From positions 1 to 24,191 of the forward strand of contig CAZXMB010000020.1 in NCBI GenBank assembly GCA_964641715.1: 24,191 nucleotides of DNA, read 5' to 3'. A program made the position numbers and the translations under genes. This document shows positions 1-8,125 of the stretch, in pieces. The notes beneath the pieces are model-generated. The model did not search any database. It was not told the origin of the DNA and saw only the letters and a list, made by a program, of their open reading frames with translations. The stretch comes from CAZXMB01 sp964641715. Lineage in GTDB: Bacteria > Desulfobacterota > BSN033 > UBA1163. Position 1 is the first letter of the stretch. Each line of letters opens with the position of its first letter.

Positions 1-54
1 TGTCGGCTTTCATCCCCGCCTACAAGGCGGGGCATTCAGCCGACTTTCCCGTAA
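1..54 (+). repeat. Right half of two-hairpin repeat, copy 1
   Basis: This matches positions 15894-15947 over 54 bases with one mismatch (base 9). It forms a compound hairpin: outer arms GTCGGCT/AGCCGAC and inner arms CCCCGCC/GGCGGGG around a TACAA loop. The window begins inside the element, so its left half is missing. No open reading frame belongs to it. A small non-autonomous element of the IS200/IS605-derived or REP-like kind is the best guess, and that is inference. Confidence 0.8.
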
Positions 55-61
55 AAAAATC

Positions 62-90
62 TTGCATTTCAGAACAAACCTTGTTATAAG
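62..90 (+). promoter_or_regulatory. Candidate sigma-70-type promoter for the first operon
   Basis: A -10 match TATAAG lies at 85-90, 17 bases after a weak -35 match TTGCAT at 62-67. It sits between the repeat and the first cytochrome gene. Transcription would start near 97, just ahead of a terminator-like hairpin. The -35 box matches only three of six consensus bases, so this is tentative. Confidence 0.35.
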
Positions 91-99
91 AAAAATCCG

Positions 100-124
100 G
101 GGGGCTATTATAGCCCCCTTTTTT
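100..124 (+). terminator. Intrinsic terminator-like hairpin upstream of the first gene
   Basis: Arms GGGGGCTA (100-107) and TAGCCCCC (111-118) enclose a 3-base loop and are followed by six T residues (119-124). The shape is that of a rho-independent terminator. It lies 20 bases before the chosen ATG, so it either ends transcription arriving from upstream or acts as a leader hairpin for the cytochrome operon. Confidence 0.75.
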
Positions 125-143
125 AATGAAAAGAGCGGGGGAA

Positions 144-653
144 ATGAATCGAATCATCTATGCGGTGATTACCTGGTATATACTGGGGACCTTACTCCCG
201 GCCTCTGCCAGAGAGATCCGGGAAGAATTCCCCGTCCCTCCCCCTCCTTTTACGGAAGGAATATTCCCCTGCAGTGGCTGTCATGCCTCCATGGAAGTGA
301 ATCAGAAAAAGAGAGAACTGAAAGATGAACATACCAACATCAAGCTCCACCATGCGGAGACCATGCGGTGGTGTCTCGACTGCCATAATCCGGCAAACAG
401 GGATAAATTAAGGCTCTATAACGGAGAGCTTATTGATTTCAATAAAAGCTACATGCTCTGCGGGGAATGTCACGGGAACGTCTTCAGGGATTGGAAGGCG
501 GGCATCCATGGAAAGAGGCATGGGTACTTCGCGGGGGGGAAGAGAACCTATCTTCTCTGCGTCCACTGCCACGATTCCCATTCGCCACGGCCCAAGCCGA
601 TCAAGCCTGAACCTCCACCCTATACCCCCAAGGATAAACGCAATGCAAGATAA
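144..653 (+). CDS. Periplasmic tetrahaem c-type cytochrome
   Basis: This is a predicted exported cytochrome of 169 residues with four CXXCH haem sites (CSGCH, CLDCH, CGECH, CVHCH); the first cysteine is residue 43. An N-terminal hydrophobic stretch (about residues 4-20) ending in PASA looks like a cleavable signal peptide. I chose ATG 144 because a G-rich ribosome site (GCGGGGG) precedes it. The in-frame ATG at 126 follows directly on a terminator T-tract. The gene overlaps the next by 11 bases. With the iron-sulfur and NrfD genes that follow, it forms a cytochrome/FeS/NrfD module in the order of DsrJ-DsrO-DsrP, although DsrJ itself is usually trihaem. It probably carries electrons between that membrane module and other periplasmic carriers. 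The partner is unknown. Confidence 0.88.
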   Translation: MNRIIYAVITWYILGTLLPASAREIREEFPVPPPPFTEGIFPCSGCHASMEVNQKKRELKDEHTNIKLHHAETMRWCLDCHNPANRDKLRLYNGELIDFNKSYMLCGECHGNVFRDWKAGIHGKRHGYFAGGKRTYLLCVHCHDSHSPRPKPIKPEPPPYTPKDKRNAR

Positions 654-1548
654 ACCTTACACGAGGAGAGAATTCATCCGCCATCTTTCCCTGGCTGCAC
701 TGACCGGCCTCTCCATTCCTCTTCTCTCATCCTGCGGAAAGGAACAGGTGGAGGACTTTCTTCAGAAACATTTCCTCGAGATGACGAGGCAGGAGAAAGA
801 AGCCCTTATCACACGATTGGAAGAGAGGTATCTTAAAAAGTATGGAAGAAGATTTAAGGTGAGCACCCAGGAAGCGATCCCCGATACCCTCTGGGGTTAT
901 GGTCTTGACCTCTCCCGTTGCATCGGTTGCAGGAGATGCGTCTATGCCTGCGTGGAGGAAAATAATTCCTCGAGGCGTAACCCCCAATCCCAGTGGATCA
1001 GGGTCATCCGGCTCAAGAAGGGGAGCCTCATCAATCTGGAGGATTCGGAACATTACTATAACCCGGAGCAGGTCCCGGAGAAGGGTTTCCTCTATATTCC
1101 TGTCCAGTGTCAACATTGTGAGGAACCGCCCTGTGTGAAGGTCTGCCCTGTTCATGCCACCTGGAAAGAACCCGACGGTCTGGTGGTCGTGGACTACAAC
1201 TGGTGTATCGGATGCAGGTACTGTATCGCCGCCTGTCCTTACCGGGGGAGGACTTTCAACTGGGCAGAACCCAGTGTCCCCTCTGACAAATGGAATACCT
1301 CTGTCCACTATCTTGGCAATCGGCCGAGGATGAGAAATATCGTTGACAAATGCACCTTCTGTATCCAGCGGGTGAGGATGGGGAGATATCCTGCCTGTGT
1401 GGAGGTCTGCCCTACCGGTTCGCGAAAATTCGGAAATCTTCTCGATCCCCAGAGCGAAATTAGATATGTGATAGAAAACAAAAGGACCTTTCGCCTCAAA
1501 GAAGATCTGCGGACAGAACCGAAGTTTTACTATTTTTTCGAAGCTTAG
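643..1548 (+). CDS. Tat-exported 4x[4Fe-4S] ferredoxin-like subunit (DsrO/HmcB/NrfC type)
   Basis: This 301-residue protein is an iron-sulfur electron-transfer subunit of an NrfD-type membrane complex. Its N-terminus has a twin-arginine motif (TRREFI) followed by a hydrophobic stretch and LLSSC, so it is probably a Tat-exported lipoprotein. Four cysteine clusters are visible: C93-x2-C96-x2-C99-x3-C103, then CQHCEEPPCVKVCP, CIGCRYCIAACP, and a CTFC...CVEVCP pair. These are typical of the four-cluster ferredoxin family. The frame stays open upstream to 433, but ATG 643 is preferred because the Tat signal begins there and it overlaps the previous stop by 11 bases. The gene ends 8 bases before the NrfD gene. 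It likely relays electrons between the tetrahaem cytochrome and the membrane quinone site. Confidence 0.9.
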   Translation: MQDKPYTRREFIRHLSLAALTGLSIPLLSSCGKEQVEDFLQKHFLEMTRQEKEALITRLEERYLKKYGRRFKVSTQEAIPDTLWGYGLDLSRCIGCRRCVYACVEENNSSRRNPQSQWIRVIRLKKGSLINLEDSEHYYNPEQVPEKGFLYIPVQCQHCEEPPCVKVCPVHATWKEPDGLVVVDYNWCIGCRYCIAACPYRGRTFNWAEPSVPSDKWNTSVHYLGNRPRMRNIVDKCTFCIQRVRMGRYPACVEVCPTGSRKFGNLLDPQSEIRYVIENKRTFRLKEDLRTEPKFYYFFEA

Positions 1549-1556
1549 AGGAACTC

Positions 1557-2834
1557 ATGCAAGCCTTCAGGGAAACAGTGAGAGAGACCTGGCGGTTTTA
1601 CCGAAAAACATTAGCCCTCGTCTTCACGGGAACAAAGGAGTACTATCTCTGGTGTCTCTTGCTCCTCTGTATCATGCTGATCGGGTTTTTATGCTACCTG
1701 CCCCAATTCCAAACCGGTCTGATCACCACGAACATGAAAGACCAGGTCGTCTGGGGGCTTTACATTTCCAATTTCACCTTCCTGGTCGGAGTGGCCGCCG
1801 CGGCCGTCCTCCTGGTGGTTCCGGCTTATATCTACCAATTCGGACCGATTAAAGAGATCGTGGTGCTCGGAGAGCTCTTTGCGGCCTCCTCCATCATGAT
1901 GGCCCTCCTCTTTGTCATGGCCGATTTGGGCAGGGTTGACCGTTTCTGGCATATGTTTCCGGGGATCGGTACGATGAATTTCCCAAGCTCTCTGCTGGCC
2001 TGGGATGTCATCGTTCTCAATATCTACCTGATGTTAAATCTGGTCATCCCCGTTTATCTTCTGGTAAAAACCTACTATGGAAAAGAGCCCAACAAAAAGT
2101 TTATTGTCCCCCTCATCCTTTTCTCCATCCCCATGGCGGTCGGCATTCACACCGTGACCGCATTTCTTTATAACGGACTCCCTGCACGTCCCTTCTGGAA
2201 TGCCTCTATTCTGGCTCCGAGGTTTCTCGCAAGTGCCTTCTGCTCAGGGCCTGCCATCATCATCATTGCCTTTCAGATTCTCAGGGAATATACCTTTATT
2301 AAACTGGAGGACAGGGCCCTCTTTAAAATTGCGGAGCTGATGGCCTATGCGATGTTCCTCAACCTCTTCTTCCTGATGTCGGAAATGTTCAAAGAGTACT
2401 ATTCCAATACCATTTATATCGCCTCCCTCAAATACCTCTATGAAGGGCTCCACGGACATAATGCCCTCGTCCCCTGGATATGGGTGGGGACGCTCATGAA
2501 CCTCATTGCCTTCATCCTCTTTCTCTTCCCTGTGGCACGGGAGCGTCTCAGCACGCTCAATATTGGATGTATCCTCATCATCGCCGGGGTCTGGATTGAA
2601 AAGGGGCCGGGGCTGGTGATTCCCGGATTTGTTCCTGACCCCCTGGGTGAAATTTATGAATATATCCCGAATTTTCGTGAGCTTTTCATCTCCTTTGGCA
2701 TTTGGGCGACTGGATTTCTTATCTTTACCCTTCTGATGAAAGTGGCCATTCCCATTGCAAGTGGTGAATTCAGTCATGCAAAATATATGGAGGAGAGGCC
2801 GCCGAGTGGATCCAAAAAACAAGCCCTTTTATAA
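1557..2834 (+). CDS. NrfD/PsrC-family membrane subunit (DsrP-like)
   Basis: This 425-residue polytopic membrane protein has roughly eight to ten hydrophobic helices spread along its length. The region around residues 60-150, with the phrases WGLYISNF and DLGRVDRFWHM, is typical of NrfD/PsrC proteins, which bind menaquinol and pass electrons to an iron-sulfur partner without haem. ATG 1557 follows a GAGG ribosome site overlapping the previous stop region, so it is tightly coupled to the iron-sulfur gene. It completes the first cytochrome/FeS/NrfD module. No DsrM or DsrK homologue is present, so assignment to a Dsr complex is not justified. Hmc-like or other NrfD complexes are equally possible. 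Confidence 0.9.
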   Translation: MQAFRETVRETWRFYRKTLALVFTGTKEYYLWCLLLLCIMLIGFLCYLPQFQTGLITTNMKDQVVWGLYISNFTFLVGVAAAAVLLVVPAYIYQFGPIKEIVVLGELFAASSIMMALLFVMADLGRVDRFWHMFPGIGTMNFPSSLLAWDVIVLNIYLMLNLVIPVYLLVKTYYGKEPNKKFIVPLILFSIPMAVGIHTVTAFLYNGLPARPFWNASILAPRFLASAFCSGPAIIIIAFQILREYTFIKLEDRALFKIAELMAYAMFLNLFFLMSEMFKEYYSNTIYIASLKYLYEGLHGHNALVPWIWVGTLMNLIAFILFLFPVARERLSTLNIGCILIIAGVWIEKGPGLVIPGFVPDPLGEIYEYIPNFRELFISFGIWATGFLIFTLLMKVAIPIASGEFSHAKYMEERPPSGSKKQALL

Positions 2835-2955
2835 AGAATAAAAGAGGGGCATTCAATAAAAAAACGATCATAGGGGGGACATCCATTGCGAGGATTTAGA
2901 TAGCAAACAGGCTTTTAATATTAAGATCTCTTGCGGTTGATGAGTGAGACTGGAA

Positions 2956-3459
2956 ATGGAGACATTGAAATATATCCTTTTTGGCCTGATCGCCGGAACC
3001 CTTCTCCTCTTCCTCTTTATCAGTCTTGGTTTGAGTTCCAAGACGGACCAACCAATTTCGTTCAATCACAAAAAACATGTCGGACAAGGGATGGAATGTG
3101 TTTCATGCCATCCCCATTTCAAAACTCAAAACTTCTCCGGTTTACCCGAAATAGGGGTCTGTATGGAATGCCATAAGGACCCTGTGACGGACAACCGGGA
3201 GGAGGAGAAGATTCGAAAATTCCATCGGGAAGGGAAGAAAATCGCATGGAAGAGGATTTACGAACAGCCTGACCATGTCTTCTTCTCCCATCGGCGCCAT
3301 GTGGTTCTGGGAAAGATGGACTGTAAAAATTGCCACGGGGATATCGGTCAGAGTGAAAAACCACCCTTAAAACCCTGGGTGAAGATGACGATGAAATGGT
3401 GTATGGATTGCCATACCAGGAGCAGAGTAACCAATGATTGCCTGGCATGCCATGTTTGA
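2956..3459 (+). CDS. Membrane-anchored pentahaem cytochrome (QrcA/ActA-like)
   Basis: This 167-residue protein has one N-terminal transmembrane anchor (about residues 6-26) and a periplasmic domain with five CXXCH sites: CVSCH, CMECH, CKNCH, CMDCH and CLACH. Extra histidines (FNHKKH, FFSHRRH) are likely bis-histidine axial ligands, as in cytochrome c7/c3-type proteins. An anchored multihaem cytochrome ahead of a molybdopterin protein, an FeS protein and NrfD matches the gene order of the Qrc complex. QrcA is reported as hexahaem and ActA as pentahaem, so the haem count here is closer to ActA. ATG 2956 gives a clean anchor. An in-frame GTG at 2944 would add four residues, and neither start has a strong ribosome site. 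Confidence 0.85.
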   Translation: METLKYILFGLIAGTLLLFLFISLGLSSKTDQPISFNHKKHVGQGMECVSCHPHFKTQNFSGLPEIGVCMECHKDPVTDNREEEKIRKFHREGKKIAWKRIYEQPDHVFFSHRRHVVLGKMDCKNCHGDIGQSEKPPLKPWVKMTMKWCMDCHTRSRVTNDCLACHV

Positions 3460-3462
3460 AAC

Positions 3463-3585
3463 GAATATGGAATAATGGAAGGTTGGAATAATGGATTGGT
3501 GGCTAATAAAATGCAAAGATAGATTTTTTAAGAATCATATTCAACCCATCATTCCAATATTCCACTATTCCATCATTCCAATTGG
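3463..3585. repeat. Low-complexity imperfect inverted repeat spacer
   Basis: The gap between the pentahaem cytochrome and the molybdopterin gene is filled by repeated words of the type TGGAATAATGG (3463-3499) and their complements of the type CCATCATTCCAAT (3544-3585). They would pair imperfectly around an A+T-rich loop. No coding sense is seen. The right arm ends just before the ribosome site of the next gene. Confidence 0.7.
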
Positions 3586-3593
3586 GTAGGGTT

Positions 3594-5972
3594 ATGAAGG
3601 TCAATCGTCGTGATTTTCTGAAGATGGGGGGAGGTGCCGGGGTCGCCATCGCCCTCGGCGGAGGATTCTGGAAATGGACCCAATTCCCTCCTGTCTCAAA
3701 ACCCAATGCCCCCGGAGTCGAAAAATGGGTTCCAACGGTCTGTGGCCAATGTATGGGGGGTTGTGGGATTCTGGTCAGAGTAATCGACGGATGGGCAACG
3801 AATATCATCGGGAACCCCCTCCATCCGGTCAACCGGGGAGCGCTCTGCCCCAAAGGGATTGCAGGTCTTCAAGGGCTCTACGATCCGGACCGGATCAAAT
3901 CCCCTTTGAAAAGAGCAGGCAAAAGAGGAGAGGGACGATGGGAACCCATCTCCTGGGAGGAGGCCATCCGGCAGGTCACCGATTTATTAAAAGACCTCCG
4001 GATAAACGGGGAACCCCATCGACTTGCCGTTCTGGGAGGAAGGTACAGGGGATTGATGAGAATCCTCTGGGAACGTTTTTTAGAAGCCTTCGGGTCTCCA
4101 AACTATATCGACAATCAATTCCGGTTGGAAGGAATGCCCATGGAGGGCCTCTTCCTCACCCAGGGAATTCATGGCCTCCCCGCTTATGACTTTGAGAATG
4201 CCCAGTACATTCTCTCCTTCGGCTCCAATCTTCTTGAATCTTACTGGTTTCCTGTTCATGCCCTCAAGGCCTTTGGTCATTTCAGAAGAGGAAGGTCAGG
4301 CCAGAGGGGAAGATTGGTTCAGATCGAGCCCAGGCTTTCCATTACCGGCATCAAAGCGGATGAGTGGATTCCCATTCAGCCCGAAACAGAGGGAATCCTA
4401 GCCCTGGGCATTGCCCATATGATTGTCAAAGAGGGACTCTACGATAAAGAGTTCATCGCCCACCAGGCTTTCGGATTTGAAGATTGGGTGGATTCGAACG
4501 GCAAAACCCATCAAGGTTTTAAAGAGTTCGTCCTCTCAGAATATGAGCCCAACCGGGTATCGAGACAGACCGGTATCCCGATCGATACCATTATCCGGCT
4601 CTCCCGGGAATTTGCAACGAGCGGGCCTTCCCTAGCCATCGGCTACCGGGACCGCCCTTTCCATCAGATGGCAGTCGCCGTCCTCAATGGAACCGTCGGG
4701 AGTATCGACCGGCCCGGGGGTGTCCTCATTCCGAAGACCATCTCCTTCAAGCCTTTTCCTCCGGTCAGCAAGGATAGCATTGCCCTCAAAGGCCTCGGGA
4801 TGGGGAGGATAGATGAAACCCAGCCGTCGCCTTTGAGAATGGATCGACCTTATCTCTTTTCAAAAAATTCAATCTCCGGGAAACCCTACCGGCCAAAAGT
4901 CCTGTTCCTCTACTATACGAATCCCCTCTTTTCAAATCCTCATCCTGACCTTTTTCAAAAGGCCTTTGACGAAATTTCATCCATTGTCAGCTTTTCACCT
5001 TATATGGACGACACCACTCAATATGCGGACCTAATCCTTCCGGATCATACCCCGCTCGAACGCTGGCAGGATGATCCCCTCTTTTTGAACAACGGATTCT
5101 CCGTCCTGGGGATCAGACAGCCCGCGATCAGTCCCCTCCATCAAACAAGGCCAACAGGGGATGTGCTGATCGATCTTGGAAAATCTCTGGGCGGAGAGGT
5201 CGGGAGGGCCTTTTCGTGGAAAGATTATAAAGAGGTCCTCCTCTATGGTCTCAAAGGAATATTCGAGGCGAGGCGCGGGGATGTCTTCGGCCTGGAGTTT
5301 GATGAGGCATGGACCCGGATGCTTCAGAAAGGGGGATGGTGGGACCCCTCTTACAAATCCTTTGAAGAGTTCTGGAAACTCCTTCAGGAGAAAGGGGGAT
5401 GGTGGGACCCCCTCTACGATTTCGGAGAGAAGGAGCGTATTTTTAAAACGGCCTCTAAAAAATTTGAGTTTTACAGCCAGGGGATGAAAGGGATTTCTCC
5501 CCTTTCAAAAAAGGGAGGAGAGACTACCCTTTTCCCTCACTGGGAGGAACCGGAAAAAAAGGAGGATGAGAACGCCTATCCCTTTCACCTGCATATCTTC
5601 GGAACCATGGCCCTTGGAGGAGGACGAAACGGCAACCAGCCCTGGCTCCAGGAGATTTCAGGTCCCCACCTTTTTGAAAAATGGACGACCTGGATCGAGA
5701 TCAATCCGAAAACAGCAGAGGAGCTCTCCATCTCCGATGGAGATTGGGTATGGGTGGAATCCCCCTCCGGAAGGATCAAAGCGAAGTCCAGGCTCTACAA
5801 AGGGGCGATGCCCCACGTGGTCAATATCCCTTTTGGCTCAGGCCACCGATCGGGGGGACGCTGGTCAAAAAATATCGGAGAGAATCCATACCGGCTCCTC
5901 AATGAGGAGTTGGATCCCTTGACCGGTCAACCGATACGGGGATCGGTCCGGGTTAAGGTCTATAAAGTTTAA
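3594..5972 (+). CDS. Molybdopterin-oxidoreductase-family subunit, probably non-catalytic (QrcB-like)
   Basis: This 792-residue protein belongs to the bis-MGD oxidoreductase family. The start MKVNRRDFLKM is a Tat signal. The N-terminal cluster motif is C50-x2-C53-x3-C57-x27-C85, as expected for a proximal [4Fe-4S] site. At the place where formate-dehydrogenase-like members have the metal-binding Cys or Sec (after RL), this protein reads RLEGMP, with Glu179. No Cys, Sec or Ser ligand is evident. That suggests a structural subunit, as described for QrcB and ActB; the alignment is by eye. A C-terminal molydopterin-dinucleotide-binding-like domain (about residues 660-790) is present. A GGWWDP motif is duplicated about 20 residues apart. 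ATG 3594 has a TAGGG ribosome site and starts the Tat signal; TTG 3582 is less likely. Confidence 0.87.
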   Translation: MKVNRRDFLKMGGGAGVAIALGGGFWKWTQFPPVSKPNAPGVEKWVPTVCGQCMGGCGILVRVIDGWATNIIGNPLHPVNRGALCPKGIAGLQGLYDPDRIKSPLKRAGKRGEGRWEPISWEEAIRQVTDLLKDLRINGEPHRLAVLGGRYRGLMRILWERFLEAFGSPNYIDNQFRLEGMPMEGLFLTQGIHGLPAYDFENAQYILSFGSNLLESYWFPVHALKAFGHFRRGRSGQRGRLVQIEPRLSITGIKADEWIPIQPETEGILALGIAHMIVKEGLYDKEFIAHQAFGFEDWVDSNGKTHQGFKEFVLSEYEPNRVSRQTGIPIDTIIRLSREFATSGPSLAIGYRDRPFHQMAVAVLNGTVGSIDRPGGVLIPKTISFKPFPPVSKDSIALKGLGMGRIDETQPSPLRMDRPYLFSKNSISGKPYRPKVLFLYYTNPLFSNPHPDLFQKAFDEISSIVSFSPYMDDTTQYADLILPDHTPLERWQDDPLFLNNGFSVLGIRQPAISPLHQTRPTGDVLIDLGKSLGGEVGRAFSWKDYKEVLLYGLKGIFEARRGDVFGLEFDEAWTRMLQKGGWWDPSYKSFEEFWKLLQEKGGWWDPLYDFGEKERIFKTASKKFEFYSQGMKGISPLSKKGGETTLFPHWEEPEKKEDENAYPFHLHIFGTMALGGGRNGNQPWLQEISGPHLFEKWTTWIEINPKTAEELSISDGDWVWVESPSGRIKAKSRLYKGAMPHVVNIPFGSGHRSGGRWSKNIGENPYRLLNEELDPLTGQPIRGSVRVKVYKV

Positions 5973-5978
5973 AGGAGA

Positions 5979-6046
5979 TTTGGGATCTGGTGATTGGAAT
6001 TTAATATAAAAGAGGCCACAAAAGGCATCCATTTCCAAGTCCCAAA
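5979..6046. repeat. Imperfect inverted repeat between the molybdopterin and FeS genes
   Basis: TTTGGGA (5979-5985) and TTGGAA (5994-5999) are mirrored by TTCCAA (6033-6038) and TCCCAAA (6040-6046). The arms are unequally spaced, so pairing would leave a bulge. It sits in a 107-base gap inside an otherwise compact operon and belongs to the same style of spacer as the other low-complexity repeats here. Confidence 0.45.
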
Positions 6047-6079
6047 GTGTTACCAAATTGAGGATTCAGGAGTGAGAAC

Positions 6080-6763
6080 ATGCCTCGCTGGGGAATGGTG
6101 ATTGATCTGGATAAGTGCACGGCATGCCAGGCCTGTGTCGTCGCCTGTCATGCAGAGAACAACATTGCCCTGATCAGCCCTGAGGAATCGGCAAAGGGTC
6201 GAACGATTCACTGGATCGAACTGATCCCCCATATCGAAGGGGAATACCCTCATATCAAAGCCAGATTGATCCCGAGGCCCTGTATGCACTGTGATCACCC
6301 CCCCTGTACAAAGGTCTGCCCGGTTTATGCGACCTATCTTAATGAGGAGGGGATCGTCGCACAGATCAACCACCGATGTATCGGGTGCCGTTACTGCACC
6401 ACGGCCTGTCCTTATACCGTGAAGCATTTTAACTGGTACGAACCGAAATGGCCGGAGGAGATGAAAGGATCTCTTAACCGGGAGGTCTCTCTTCGAACCA
6501 AGGGAGTGGTGGAGAAGTGCACCTTCTGTCACCATCGCCTCCTCAAGGCGAAGGAGAAGGCCAGGGCAGAGGGGAGGGATTTACTCCCTGATGACTACAT
6601 TCCCGCATGCGTTCAAGCCTGTCCCAGTGGCGCCATGTCTTTCGGAGATCTGAGTGACCCCTTCAGCACCGTATCCAGGCTCTCAAGGGAGAGAAGGTCT
6701 TTCCGATTGATGGAGGATCTGGGAACAGAGCCAAAAGTCTATTACCTGTCAGAAGGAATGTAA
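6080..6763 (+). CDS. 4x[4Fe-4S] ferredoxin-like subunit (QrcC-like)
   Basis: This 227-residue iron-sulfur protein has four cysteine clusters: CTACQACVVAC near residues 13-23, CMHCDHPPCTKVCP, CIGCRYCTTACP, and a split CTFC...CVQACP. It has no signal peptide of its own. In related complexes such a subunit is exported by hitch-hiking on the Tat signal of the molybdopterin partner, which is encoded just upstream. ATG 6080 follows a CAGGAG ribosome site. The stop TAA shares one base with the ATG of the next gene, indicating translational coupling. It probably relays electrons between the NrfD quinol site and the molybdopterin-like and pentahaem subunits. Confidence 0.9.
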   Translation: MPRWGMVIDLDKCTACQACVVACHAENNIALISPEESAKGRTIHWIELIPHIEGEYPHIKARLIPRPCMHCDHPPCTKVCPVYATYLNEEGIVAQINHRCIGCRYCTTACPYTVKHFNWYEPKWPEEMKGSLNREVSLRTKGVVEKCTFCHHRLLKAKEKARAEGRDLLPDDYIPACVQACPSGAMSFGDLSDPFSTVSRLSRERRSFRLMEDLGTEPKVYYLSEGM

Positions 6764-8097
6764 TGGAAGAAAAGAATCTGAAGAGAGAAGAGGACGGGAT
6801 TCTGTTCGATCCGGTGGAAAGGACAGGAAAATGCTTTTATCTTGTCCTCTCCATTTTGGTCGCAGTGATCCTCTGGGCGGTCTTTGCCTACCAGTTTCAA
6901 TATCGGCACGGTCTGGGGGTAACCGGCCTGGCCAGGCCGATCTTCTGGGGGGTCTATATCACCAACTTCGTCTTCTTCATCGGTATCAGTCACGCGGGGA
7001 CCCTCATCTCGGCTATTCTACGGCTGGCCAAAGCCGAATGGCGTCGGTCGATCACACGCTCTGCAGAGGTGATTACCGTTCTGGTCCTCTTCTTCGGTGT
7101 CGGAAATATTCTCATGGATCTGGGAAGGCCTGACCGGATGTTCAATATCATCCGATATTCACAGTTCCAGTCCCCCCTGCTCTGGGATGTCTCAAGCATC
7201 ACCGTCTATCTCACCGCCAGTTCCATCTACCTCTTCCTTCCTCTCATCCCGGATATCGCCCTGCTGAGGGATCGGAACGGGAAGCGGAACTGGTTCTATC
7301 GAATTCTGGCCCTGGGCTGGACGGGGACAGAAAAGCAACATCACCTCCTCGAAAGGGCCATCTCTTTTATGGCCATCCTCGTTATCCCCGTGGCGGTCTC
7401 TGTCCATACCGTGGTCTCATTTGTTTTTGCCATGACCATCCAGCCTATGTGGCACAGTGCGATCTTCGGCCCCTACTTCGTTGCCGGGGCCATCTTTTCC
7501 GGAATTGCCGCCCTCATCGTTGCGATGAACATCATCCGGAAGGTCTACCACCTGGAAGACTACTTGAGGCCGGTCCACTTCAATAATCTTGGGATCCTCC
7601 TTCTGGTCATGACCCTTCTCTGGTTCTATTTTACCTTCACGGAATATCTCACCACCTATTATGGTGGGGAGCCTGTCCACATGACCATTTTCTGGATGAA
7701 GTTTACGGGGAGGTTTGCCCCTTACTTCTGGGCGATGTTCCTGTTCTGTTTTGTTATTCCCCTGCCGATCCTCAGCCTTCGTAGGACCCGGACCCCTTTG
7801 GGAACGCTCATCGCCTCATTCTCTGTGATCATCGGGATGTGGTTGGAACGCTATGTCATCGTCGTGCCCACCCTGACCAACCCGAGACTTCCTAACGAAG
7901 CGGTTCTCTATTTTCCCACCTGGGTCGAATGGTCCATTTTTGCGGGGTGTATCTCCTTCTTCATCCTGCTCTATATGATCTTTACAAAAATTTTTCCCAT
8001 CGTCTCCATATGGGAAGTAAGGGAAGGAAGGGAGAAATCGATAGCAGAGGTTCAGGAAAGGATTCGAACCTATCTTCCCGGGATTGGAATTGAGTAA
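6763..8097 (+). CDS. NrfD/PsrC-family membrane subunit (QrcD-like)
   Basis: This 444-residue integral membrane protein is the second NrfD-family protein in the window. Typical family phrases are FWGVYITNFVFFIGISHAG and MDLGRPDRM in the first half. Several further hydrophobic helices follow, and the protein ends in a short charged cytoplasmic-type tail. The family oxidises or reduces menaquinone. Start codon and previous stop overlap (TAATG). With the three genes before it, this completes a four-subunit set in the order cytochrome, molybdopterin protein, FeS protein, NrfD, which is the Qrc arrangement. Quinone:periplasmic cytochrome c reductase activity is inferred from that order. Confidence 0.9.
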   Translation: MEEKNLKREEDGILFDPVERTGKCFYLVLSILVAVILWAVFAYQFQYRHGLGVTGLARPIFWGVYITNFVFFIGISHAGTLISAILRLAKAEWRRSITRSAEVITVLVLFFGVGNILMDLGRPDRMFNIIRYSQFQSPLLWDVSSITVYLTASSIYLFLPLIPDIALLRDRNGKRNWFYRILALGWTGTEKQHHLLERAISFMAILVIPVAVSVHTVVSFVFAMTIQPMWHSAIFGPYFVAGAIFSGIAALIVAMNIIRKVYHLEDYLRPVHFNNLGILLLVMTLLWFYFTFTEYLTTYYGGEPVHMTIFWMKFTGRFAPYFWAMFLFCFVIPLPILSLRRTRTPLGTLIASFSVIIGMWLERYVIVVPTLTNPRLPNEAVLYFPTWVEWSIFAGCISFFILLYMIFTKIFPIVSIWEVREGREKSIAEVQERIRTYLPGIGIE

Positions 8098-8125
8098 TCT
8101 TCACTTTTTGAACGAAAGGGGTTTT

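Noticed and set aside
727..1308. Long minus-strand reading frame of 193 codons opposite the first iron-sulfur gene
   Set aside because: It is antisense to a clearly conserved four-cluster ferredoxin gene, and its translation shows no domain or signal.
144..2834. Naming the first module dsrJOP
   Set aside because: Order and protein types match, but the cytochrome has four haems and not three, the FeS protein has a lipobox, and DsrM and DsrK are missing, so the gene symbols would overstate the case.
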